Part shown: positions 36,430 through 45,549 of the stretch, piece by piece
Position numbering within the stretch: the stretch's first letter is position 1
How the letters are laid out: each line of letters begins with the position of its first letter
Assembly: GCA_963573305.1 (NCBI GenBank)
Contig: OY754332.1
Location: forward strand, 52,427,559-52,491,558
DNA from: Pyrrhosoma nymphula
Taxonomy: Eukaryota; Arthropoda; Insecta; Odonata; Coenagrionidae
Direction of reading: 5' to 3'
DNA length: 64,000 bases
Translations under genes and position numbers: made by a program
The notes under the pieces: generated by a model
Seen by the model: only the letters and a program-made list of their open reading frames with translations
Told to the model about the DNA's origin: nothing
The model's database searches: none

Positions 36430-37727
36430 TATGTCGTTAACATTTACGCGGAAGCAACTTCACGGTAAAATGCAGGAGAAAAAAGGAGAATCAATGGACG
36501 ACCGGGAAAGTAATTTGACGGGATTTCTTGAGGATTGCCTACATTTTACACGGTGATGAGCACGCAAAAAATGAGCTCAAAAAGTTTTTTAAAGTAAATA
36601 TTTTTGTTGGTTATGAGAACAGAGGGCGAGCTTGCTCTCGAAAGAACTCATTTTTTGTATTGGGTACGCGACTTGGTTGGATCAAATCGTTGATTTCACT
36701 GATGTTGTGTATCGTAACTTTCCAGGCCCCTCAGGTTCGTATATTCCCTGTGTTTTAATTGTGATATGGCATCCCTTGGGCTATTGTCTAAGTAATAAGC
36801 CTTTTTTATCAAGCAAATCTAATAAAAGAAAGGGTAGGCCAAACAAACAATTTTCGGATGTCACTATCCGATCAAAAAGAAGGAAAACTATATTCCTTAG
36901 AGAAAATACTTTCCCTGCAGAGCTGTCTTCTGCTACAGCCATGAATCTAAAAGAGAGAGGACATGGCGCGCAGAATCGTCTCTACGATGACCCCCCCCCC
37001 CCTACACGGGCAAAACGAATATTGAAAAAGTGGAAGAGGGAAAAGAAAGAAGGTACTTTAGGAGAAATTTAAAAGTTGAATGGGTCTATTAGTTGATCTA
37101 CCAAAGCCAAAATATGGCACATCGAATGATGGCAACACAGCTAGGCGCTTCTTCAAAAATGCCCGCCTATCACCTGAAATTACTGGTAAGGATCCATTTA
37201 TTTTACAAAAATATTCTTTTACTTCCACGATTTCAACATGAAATAAAATATAAAATTGATTTTAAGTCGTAGAAAAAGAACTTATCATTAAAATTTCAAA
37301 TATTTTGAGAGCTTCGTCATGCGACCTTCTAATTGAACCCACAAGATTTAAAGAATACTTTATGGACACGGCAAAATGTTATGTTAAATATTATGAGTGG
37401 TTCTACATGCCACCCACAGAGCATAAAGTTCTGCTGCATGGTGCAGATGTGATTGAGTCAGCTCTTCTTCCAATTGGAGAGCTTTCGGAGGAGGCTCAGG
37501 AATCGCGGAATAAAGATATAAGAACTTATCGCATCACGCAAGAAACATTTCAAGATTCCACACGACTGAGGGCGTTTTCCGGAAACTGACCCTGACCTCT
37601 GATCCATTAGTCAGTCGGTACATTAGTTGCTGAATTAAATAAATACATTGGCCTAAAATATCTGCCTAAAGAGGTCCGTGAGCTCTTGCAAGAATATTCT
37701 GACTCAGCGAGTGAATGCGAGGAATAG
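36430..37727 (+). pseudogene. Transposase-like remnant of an unnamed arthropod family
   Basis: Broken plus-strand blocks in order. 36500-36640: FLEDCLHFT and HGDEHAKNELKKFF. 36820-36950: KRKGRPNKQFSDVTIRSKRR and later ELSSATAMNLKERG. 37084-37186: LLVDLPKPKYGTSNDGNTAR followed by RFFKNARLSPEITG with a GTAAGG donor. 37290-37580: ILRASSCDLLIEPTRFKEYF, EWFYMPPTEHKVLLHGADV and LLPIGELSEEAQESRNKD. 37660-37727: LPKEVRELLQEYSDSASECE and a stop. From memory, this order matches a multi-copy uncharacterised protein found in many arthropods. Several hundred residues, including the expected catalytic core, are missing between 37070 and 37084. The SEEAQExRNK segment resembles the region around the catalytic Glu of RAG1/Transib proteins; that link is an inference. 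It is inactive. Confidence 0.55.
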
Positions 37728-38669
37728 GAGTGGAATTCAGGAGAATCTGATTTGTAATTTTTATAAATTGTAAAGTTAATAAGATACTAAGTATGTTTTT
37801 ATTAACATAAATGAGTTAATTTGCACTTAAAACCGTTATAATATTTATTTAATAATTATTTTTTAGTTTCAGCGGCACTACCTCTGCTAGCTGATAATCG
37901 CAATCACTTCAACGAAAGAATCAATTCCCCTAACTGCCTTACCTTTAACCATTTTTTTAAATTATTTACTAATTTAAAGGTCTAGAAGTCATATTATGCA
38001 AATACTTTTTATATATTTGCATATTTAATAATAACAGGCGTTTTCTATGCAGTCTCCTCATTATCGGTTAATTTAGCATTAAAATTCCCAATATATTTTA
38101 AAATAATTATTTTTTGTTGAAAATAACAGCAGAAATGAACTAATCACGTCTTAAAACATATACATGACAATTTTCAAAGTAATCTGACAAAAATCTGATT
38201 TTTGTCCCTCTTTTTCGCGATCCGGACCACTTTTCGCCGCCCCCGCCAGTCAGCCCGCACGCTATTCGTTCGTGTCTTTCGTCATTCGACTCTGAGTCGA
38301 GTTATCGAGTAGTTGTACTTTCTTATGTAGCACGCGCGCGCGTCCGCGTCATCCTATTTTTTACGTTTCTGTCTGGCACATATAGATCGCTAACTTACGC
38401 GAAAAGTCGCGGTCATTCTAGTGATCTCGATACGTTATTCTGTCTGGCATTTGTTCGAGAAAAGTCGCGAATTTTCTACTGTTTGTATTTGTTCACACTC
38501 CTTATAAGTCTGGAAGCGAACATCCTGGCACCGAATGTTCTCGAAACTACCGAGCTACATATATAAGGGAAGCAGAGTCGCTGCCAGGCAGTCAGTTTGA
38601 AAGCTACAATCGTCGCGATAACTTGCGCCCCCCTCTTGAGTTTTTTCTGTATCCGCCACTGCCTCTGGC

Positions 38670-39098
38670 TGACCTCTAGTTTCTTCCCCATCAGGGATTG
38701 AGATCTCCCATGTTAAACGGAGGTACCTTCCCTCCCTTTCCCCTCCCTTCCCTTTAAATTCCAAGTGCCGCAAGTGACTCTAAAGCAAGCAGCAGAGCTT
38801 CCAAAGTGAGAAGTTAAATACATTACAGCATTTCAGGTGCTTGACAAATACTATTAACAATTCAAAGACCACTCAGTGGCAATCGCACAAGCAGCATAAT
38901 CTCGGACCTATGAAACATGTAGTAGCTATCACACTAGCAGGACCTCAGAGGTGAGAATCAAAAGGCATTACACTATGGCTACTGCCACACCAAAACTATC
39001 TAAAGTACAAGTACCATACAATGCCTCAATAGTAAGCAGATTAAATATTCTACATTCAAAACATATATGTATGATCTGGTGCTTTCCCCGAATAGTTG
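38670..39098. other. Short spacer
   Basis: No gene or repeat recognised. It begins just after the right target duplication of the 4.1-kb element. Confidence 0.35.
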
Positions 39099-39237
39099 AT
39101 GAATTAATTCTTCTCAGGTTTCCAACCGGGTTAGAATCTCCATTATGGCTGACGCCTCGATGCACGAGTCGGGCATTGAAGCGTCGGCCATAATGAAGAG
39201 TCTAACCCGGTTGGAAACCTGAGAAGAATTCATTCAT
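39099..39237. repeat. 139-bp foldback repeat
   Basis: Two arms of about 58 bp, containing TTCTTCTCAGGTTTCCAACC and GGGTTAGA, pair with few mismatches around a loop of about 20 bases. MITE-like, no coding capacity. It lies 80 bp from the broken end of the P-type transposase. Confidence 0.8.
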
Positions 39238-40277
39238 CAAAAAATGGAAGGTGGCTGGCTCTAGGAGGTAAAGTGATGGGAACTGTTAGGGACACAGGAG
39301 TCTAGGTACGACAATACCTAAGATATGGTACCTATACCTAGATTAGGTAATTTTGGGTACCAGAATGCCAAAATTAGGCATAGTAGTTGATGAGACCTTA
39401 AGTATCTATACCTAGATAGATTGCTGTTTACTGAGAATAGGCCACGAGCCATGAAAACCATAGCTACCTTTGCCATAGCATTAGAAGTACCCATAGTGCC
39501 ATGATCTTCGAAGCCTACTATACGATCCCTCAACCTGTCCTAAGCCAAACCGGGCTTCAATGACATTTCGTCAAATAGAAGACAGCAGTACCTGTCCTTC
39601 TCTTCCATTCCCTCAACAACAGAAGAAAGAAAGTGGAAAATTTCTGTATTGATTCCAGGAAGAAAAGAGAAGTGGGAAAGAGTTTGGCATAAAGTTTTTC
39701 GACAAGGGAGAGTAAGTAAAGCCCGAAGTAAAGAGTAGCATTTTGGGCTTATTTTGAAAATAGAGAGAGCAAAGACTTTCTCCTCATGGGACCATCTTCT
39801 TCCTTTGGGTTTCCTTTTCCCTTCCCTCAGTATCAATTTCATTAACATGACAGCAGGTGGGGAAACATTTTTATCCAGGCCATGTAATAATCTGCTGCCC
39901 ATGAGGCGGGGAATTGACTTAATATTTTCAGTAATTTTAGACAACTTCTTCCATTGTCTGCGCTGATTCTTCAATCTATTGTACATATCTTTCATTTTTG
40001 GAGTCAAGTCAGAAACTCTTGTCATGCCAATATCTTGAAGAATTGAGCGTCGAGTACCTTTCCTAACCGAAGAACATATCATGGTTGTAGTGAGAGACTC
40101 ACTACAATCAGGCATGTTAGCAGAGAGAGAAGATGGTATGACAATGGAAGGTATTGCAAGGGAAGGCCTTTCCTCTTCTAGTGCAGGACTTTGGCAATGG
40201 GAACCAATGACAGTGTCATTGGCTCCACCATCAAAGGTACTAGGAGAGGAAGATACAGGGGTTAAATCTACAGATAA

Positions 40278-40822
40278 CACTGGTCGGCAAAAAAAAATTT
40301 TGTGGAGCCCTGATACCATTCCTGTTGATTCTTATGTTAAATGACCTCCTGAATCCGAATATGACATCAGTTTTCCTCCATCACCCACCATTTTTGGGGG
40401 AAGCCCCCCACCACTCTTATTTTTATCACTTTCTGATAATTTGGAGGGATGGAAATTATTATTTTATTATCATTTATATTTCTTCTCACGTTTTAGAGAG
40501 TCGAAAAGTTCTAAAACATGAACTTTTTTCGTAAGTAGGTAGATTTGGGGGGATTAGTCTCCGTAAATTGTAAAAAAAACGCATTAAAAATGATCAACTT
40601 TTTCTTTTTTTCGCAATTTTTTCACTTATTTTCTTCAAATTTCAGCTCCTATTATATCTTTCCCTCCCTCAAATATCCCAGAATGATGGAAATATAATTC
40701 AACAACATATAGCAGCAATAATAAAAACATTTAGGAACACTGCATAGCAACAATAATTAAAATATGTAGCAATATTTCAGAAGATACGCTTCCACGCTGG
40801 CGCTCTCAATACATCGCGCGCA
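40278..40822 (+). repeat. Left terminal inverted repeat of the 3.1-kb element
   Basis: Pairs with 42880-43414 in reverse complement. Differences are spread evenly, showing age rather than recent formation. Confidence 0.8.
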
Positions 40823-40869
40823 TCAATAAAGAGTAAAATGATAAATGTAAAGAGCGATGAATAACATAA

Positions 40870-42526
40870 GTACATTCATTGGGTATTTGATTTCCTTTTA
40901 TACCCTGAGGTAGAAGTTTCTCGTGCCAAAAACCAGCAGTACTTCGCCAAAATGCCCGCATTCCACTTCCCTGAAAATCTCCTCTCAAATTTGCTGTCTT
41001 GATGGAACCGTTCCCCGTGTTCATCTGAAACTGCTCCTAAATATTCTGGGAAAAAGTCCAGGTGTGAATGAAGGAAATGAACTTTTAGTGACATTTTACA
41101 CCCCATGGCTCTATACGCAGACAACAATTCCTCGACATGTGCAACATAATCATCACTATTTTGTTACTCAAAAAGTTCTCACACACGTTTCGGAATCCAA
41201 GCCAAGCTCGGTTTCTTTATGATTCAGGTGTTTCATAAACGTCGAATCTTGGAAAAGTTTTCTAATCTGGGGGCCCACGAATACTCCTTCCTTGGTTTTA
41301 GCCTCACTAAGACGAGGAAATTTAGTTTTTAAAAATTGAAATGCATCACCTGTCTTGTCTATTGCTTTCACCAACTGTTTCATCAGTCCGAGTTTGATGT
41401 GCAATGGTGGCAAGTAAATATTTTCTTTCGCGACCAGAGGATCACGGGCGACATTTTTATAACCAGGAGTTAAGCTTTCTCGCAGAGGCCAGTTCCGTAC
41501 GATGTAATGTTTTTCTCGGGCTCGGCTGTCCCATTCACAAAGGAAGCAGCAGTATTTCCTGAAGCCTGATTGCAGTCCCGTGAGTAGAGTGACAACTTTC
41601 AGGTCAACGCATACTTTCCAATAATAATCGTGATAATTAATTTGTTCAAGGATTCGGCTGATATTTCCGTACGTCTCCTTCATATCAACAGAGTGACAGG
41701 GACTGAAGGTAACTCATTCCTATTAGCCAACATGACCACTTCCAAGCTTGTCTTTGACGAATCTATTAACAGCCTCCATTTTTCTAGGTCACATGGCATC
41801 ATCAGTTCTATCATCAATGCATTTGAATTAGGGCAAAACACCAAGCCTTCATCTTCCGTAAAAAGTAATTTCAGTGTTGACTGTCTGGTCCTATGGGAAG
41901 AGATTTTTACGCCCTTTTATAAGAGATTCCACTGCTGAAGTCGAGATCCAAGGAGTTGAGATTTCGTCTTAGGCAACTCCAAATCCCTTACGAGGTCATT
42001 CAATTCTGACTGCGTAACGAGGTGAGGTTGTCGATCAGCTGAATCATCAGAACACTCTTCATCATCGGAAGTATCACTTGGTCCCGGCTGTTGTTCAAAG
42101 TCTTTCAAATCAATTTATGGCTCTAGAGTATAAGTTTTTGGGGGCTCAGGGATTGAGGAATTGGTCTTATTGCTGACGGAATATTAGGATACTGAATTGT
42201 ATGCTTACTTTCGCTGGAGAACCGGACGGTGGAAGTCATACAAAAGTAACAATCCGTGAGGTGACAGCGAGGTTCACGTAAGCCATGGGCACAGCAAATG
42301 GCATTGATTTACGCGTGCCTTTGAGCCATTTGGTCAAACTACTGTAACAAGTAGTGCAGCAAACTCTTGGAGCCCAATCCTTGTCCTGATCGCCAACTTG
42401 GCAGCCAAAGTAAAATTTATAAGCAGTTTTAAGAATCAAAGAAAGAGGTTTTCGCTGCGATTTTAAAGTCAATTCACCGCTAACATAGCAGAAACGATCA
42501 GGATGATTTTTACACACGCGTGGCAT
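40870..42526 (-). pseudogene. Broken gene of a CMC-like, multi-copy arthropod transposase family
   Basis: Blocks in order on the minus strand. 42526-42290: MPRVCKNHPDRFCYVSGELT then YFGCQVGDQDKDWAPRVCCT and a CxxC, an N-terminal cysteine-rich domain. About 42280-42230, in another frame: CHLTDCYFCMT. 42108-41920: an acidic linker, then LVTQSELNDLVRDLELPKTK. 41760-41740: EKWRLLIDSSK with a possible first Asp. 41683-41168: YYWKVCVDLKVVTLLTGLQ with a second Asp, KYCCFLCEWDSR with a CxxC, PPLHIKLGLMKQLVKAIDKT and FVGPQIRKLFQD. 41127-40876: MSLKVHFLHSHLDFFPEYLG and SDEHGERFHQD with a candidate Glu. Breaks: frameshifts near 42282, 41690 and 41140-41170, and a stop at 41919-41917. D-D-CxxC-H-E order is what CMC transposases show; the assignment is inferred. 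The family is familiar as uncharacterised multi-copy proteins in arthropods and cnidarians. Confidence 0.65.
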
Positions 42527-42879
42527 AATTACACATTAAATCACTAATCACAACTCACACCCACGTACTGCAATTCACTTGGAAAAAGCCGGAGTAAAAC
42601 AACTTCCACTGTTTTACAGAATTTAAACAACTTGGAAACACAGAATCATTGCCTAGAACACCGACAAGTTGACTCAACGATCGCTAGAGGTATACCGAGG
42701 GAAGATGGCGACAACTGCAACATAATTGATTTGAGAGGCTGATACTTTGTGGAACTCCATGATGAATGTAAAAGAATACTTTGTAACTTCAATGAGAATA
42801 TAAGATCTCAATCGTATATTTTTAGTGGAATTACAAATTATTCTTCTTTCCTTCTTTTGCTGTGAAAGCATGAGAATTG

Positions 42880-43414
42880 CTGTCCAAGACTGAGCGGGCG
42901 AGGCATTGCGAGCGCCAGCGTGGTAAAGTAAATCTTCCGAATTATTGCTACATATTTTAATTATTGTTGCTATGCTATGCAGCAAAATATTTTTATTTTC
43001 ACTGCTATTTCTTGTTGATATATATTTTTATCATTCGGGGGAGGATGAGGTGAAATGGAAGCTGGAAATTTTAGAAAATACGTGAAAAATTGCGAAAAAA
43101 ACGGCAAAATCGATCATTTTTAATGCGTTTTTATACAATTTACGGGGACTAATCCCCCCCAAATCTACCTCCATATCATAAATATTCAGGTTTTATTATT
43201 TTTCACCCCTCTTAACCCTTAGAAGAAATGTAAATGCTAAAATAATCCTTTTGATACCTCCAAATTATCGAAAAGTTATAAAAATAGGAGGGGGGGGCTC
43301 CCCCGAAAATGGTGGGTGATGGGGAAAAACGGAGGTCATATTCGGATTCAGGAGGTCATTTTACACGAGAATTACCAGGAATGGTGTCAGGGCCGATTTT
43401 CATGCCGACCAGTG
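42880..43414 (-). repeat. Right terminal inverted repeat of the 3.1-kb element
   Basis: Reverse-complement partner of 40278-40822. The inner limit is close to CACGCTGGCGCTC, which occurs at both inner edges. Confidence 0.8.
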
Positions 43415-43879
43415 TAATCGATGGGGGGCTGAGGTACCAGGTGTTGAGGCAACAACCAAGGAAGATGGTGATCTTACAAGGAGAGATGATGACGGATGAG
43501 ATGGCGAATGAATATGACATGAGGAAGAGGATGAAAAGGGGATAACAGGAGATGAAGAAGACGATGAAAAGAGGGTAGGAGATGAGAAATGAGGATGCAG
43601 GACAGGCACAGCATTCCGGTTCAGCTTCAAACAGGCAGTAGTTTGGAAGTCCTAAACCCGGAAGTGTCTCTTACAGATGAAGCCCTTGTAGAAGAGCTGG
43701 CGTACATCCACCCCCTCCAGCTCCACATTGCCACAGCATGCTCTCCACAGCTCTGCCCTGAAAATTTTAGAGTTAAAATAAATAAATCTTCAATTCAAAC
43801 AGAATTATCTTTAACAGTGAAAGTATTCAGATAATATAACATTTTCTAGATATGACGGAATGTACTCTAAAACCGTTGT

Positions 43880-44630
43880 GAAAAGTTAACAAAAAGTTAA
43901 TTACATTGCTGTGCATATCAAGGGAGCTACATCACAAACAAATGAGTGTTTCACTTATATGCACTCTGAAACTTGAGTTTAACAGTAAAATCAAATATAA
44001 TTACACTACTGTGTTTATCAAGAGAGCTTCATCACAATCAGCTTAGAGCGTTTCAATTAAAAATACTCTGAAACTTATTTGGAAACAGTAAACTAAATTT
44101 TAATTAAAATACTGTGCATATCAAGAGAGCTATATCGCAAGGAGCTCACAGCGTTTAACTTTAGTATACTCTGAAACTTATGTGAAAACAGTAGGTAAAC
44201 TAAAATATAATTACAATACTGTGCATATGAAGAGAGCTATAACGCAAGCAGCTAAGAGCCTTTCACTGTTTTGCACTCTGAAACTTGAGTAAATCAGTAA
44301 ACTAAAATATAATTGCAACACTGTGCATATATGAGAGCTATGTCACAAGCAGCTTAGAGCGTTTTACATCTTTTAACATATTTAAAACTTATAAATAATC
44401 ACTGTAATTATAAGTATGAATTCGAAAACAGTACACTAAAATATAATTACACTACTGTGCATATCAAGAGAGCTATATCACAATCAGCTACGAATGTTTC
44501 ACTTAAATACACTGAAATTTTGTGAAAACCGTAAGGAAACTAAAATATAATTACAACACTGTGCATATATGAGAGCTATGTCACAAGCAGATTAGAGCGT
44601 TTCACATCTTTTAGCAGATTTAAAAATTCC
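43880..44630. repeat. Minisatellite, ~100-110-bp unit, about seven copies
   Basis: Units are marked by CTGTGCATAT(C)AAGAGAGCT near 43910, 44008, 44111, 44219, 44323, 44455 and 44562. Each is followed by CACAA.CAGCT.AGAGCGTTTCA and ACTCTGAAACTT with variation. The array sits inside the intron of the P-type transposase (43758-44866). Confidence 0.8.
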
Positions 44631-45244
44631 TCGACACCGAATTACAAGGTAAAATGACAATGATGGTGAGAAAACAAGAAAATAGAGGAGTACCAGACAC
44701 TAGCATTCAAGGAAATTTAAGTGTATCAAGAAAATATGCACATGAGGAACTAAAGACTTCAAAGAAAGTCAACAGCGTCAACTTCGTAGATGAACAGAAC
44801 GATGTCTACTATGAAAACCGAGCATGAAAATATTGTATTCAAATTAAAACATATAACTGTACTTACCTTTCCAAAGTTTTCGGGAACTGAAACATTCTCC
44901 CTGCCAAAATATGAACCCCACAGCTTGCGACGCTGCAATATACCTTCATTTCTGACCAAGAAAGTTGCCCGCTAGCACGAATCCACGAAACACAGGGTCC
45001 CAATGTGCTTTTCCTTTCCACTGGCGAACGTTAACAAATTTCGAATTCTTAGATCCCCACCCCACCCTCCCTTCCGCCGCTTCCTACTTAGTTTATGATA
45101 CCTTTCCTAGTTGGCGTGGTATCGCCCAAGCTACCCGAAAGTCCCGTAAGACATCGCATCGGGTGTTCCCCATCCCTCGGCACTCGTGACGTTCATGCAA
45201 GTCCCCTCTGATGGATGACACGAATGCCAGTAGTATCCAAGGCT

Positions 45245-45430
45245 GCTTTGCACGAGGCACTTAATTCCCCAGTTTGATGTATGGATAGACGTGCTATGAA
45301 AATTTCGTCAAAAGGAGAGACACCGGAATGACTGCACGAATGCATGAATGAGAGATAGTAAAACTAGCTCCAGCTATTATTCCGCGTCCGTCACCTCTCG
45401 ACATCTTACTACACGATTAAGTGCCCCTGT
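45245..45430. repeat. Possible diverged relative of the 35.5-kb MITE
   Basis: GCTGCTTTGCACGAGGCACT near the left and the reverse complement of a GGGGCACTTAATC block at the right echo the ends of the MITE at 35533. The interior shares CGAATGCATGAATGAGAGAT. No target duplication could be fixed. Confidence 0.35.
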
Positions 45431-45469
45431 GATTGTTAGAACCTCTTTTTTGCGCAACCAGTCCGACAT

Positions 45470-45545
45470 AAAATGCTGGTGGGCTGGCTAGTATACAGGT
45501 TCCCCATTCCAGTGGCCCGGGTTTGAATCTCAGATGTGGTGAAGA
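45470..45545 (+). repeat. tRNA-like SINE head, possible
   Basis: GTGGGCTGGCTAGTATACAG followed about 30 bp later by CCCGGGTTTGAATCTC, a good B-box match. No convincing cloverleaf can be drawn, so a SINE remnant is more likely than a tRNA gene. Confidence 0.35.
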
Positions 45546-45549
45546 TTTT

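Larger units (their letters stand above)
34559..38661 (+). mobile_element. 4.1-kb element with hAT-like ends
   Basis: CAGTGGCGGATACA begins at 34559 and its exact reverse complement ends at 38661. CCTCTGGC is present on both sides (34551-34558 and 38662-38669), an 8-bp target duplication. A second pair of inverted blocks, around GTCCGGATC..GAAAAA..GACAAAA, lies at 34639-34677 and 38196-38244. It is about 80 bp from the left end but 415 bp from the right, so the right end seems to have gained about 340 bp. Coding remnants on the plus strand fall at 36430-37727. A 234-bp MITE is nested at 35533-35766. The ends and duplication say hAT, but the coding remnant does not. Confidence 0.85.
40278..43414 (-). 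mobile_element. 3.1-kb element with >500-bp inverted ends, CACTA/CMC-like
   Basis: The left end starts CACTGGTCGGCA at 40278 and the right end is its reverse complement, ending at 43414. TAA stands on both sides (40275-40277 and 43415-43417). The inverted ends extend inward to about 40822 and 42880, over 500 bp, with many small differences. Shared landmarks include ATGACCTCCTGAATCCGAAT near the outside and ACAATAATTAAAATATGTAG near the inside. CACTG ends with a 2-3 bp duplication suit the CACTA/CMC superfamily; TAA would also suit PIF/Harbinger. One decayed gene lies between the ends on the minus strand. It is inserted into the P-type transposase gene. Confidence 0.85.
39318..44949 (-). pseudogene. 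P-element/THAP9-type transposase, interrupted
   Basis: Exon 1, 44949-44867, encodes MKVYCSVASCGVHILAGRMF and QFPKTLE, then an AAG/GTAAGT donor. Exon 2 starts at 43757 after TTTTCAG and gives RAELWRACC, ICKRHF and LNRNAVPVLHP. Together these form a complete THAP zinc finger (C-x4-C, FPK, W, C-x2-H, AVP). The frame then meets a 3.1-kb insertion at 43414-40278 and resumes in the same register from 40277. Downstream are a basic segment (MYNRLKNQRRQWKKLSKI), GRRWSHEEKVFALSIFKISP and RYCCLLFDEMSLKP. The last is the first catalytic Asp region of P-type transposases. After a TAG at 39542-39540, the same frame gives RIVGFEDHGTMG and VFMARGL, and homology ends near 39440. Two nonsense codons (43654-43652, 39542-39540), the insertion and the lost C-terminal half make it inactive. 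The intron is 1109 bp and holds a minisatellite. Confidence 0.85.

Noticed and set aside
34559..38661. Calling the element a Transib from the RAG1-like segment
   Set aside because: Transib makes 5-bp duplications and has CAC-type ends; here the duplication is 8 bp and the ends are CAGTGGCGG.
32662..40319. Joining the plus-strand THAP exons to the transposase body near 40 kb as one gene
   Set aside because: The body is on the minus strand and has its own THAP exons at 43.7 and 44.9 kb.
43880..44630. CRISPR array
   Set aside because: Units are ~105 bp, degenerate and without spacer/repeat alternation; eukaryotic minisatellite.
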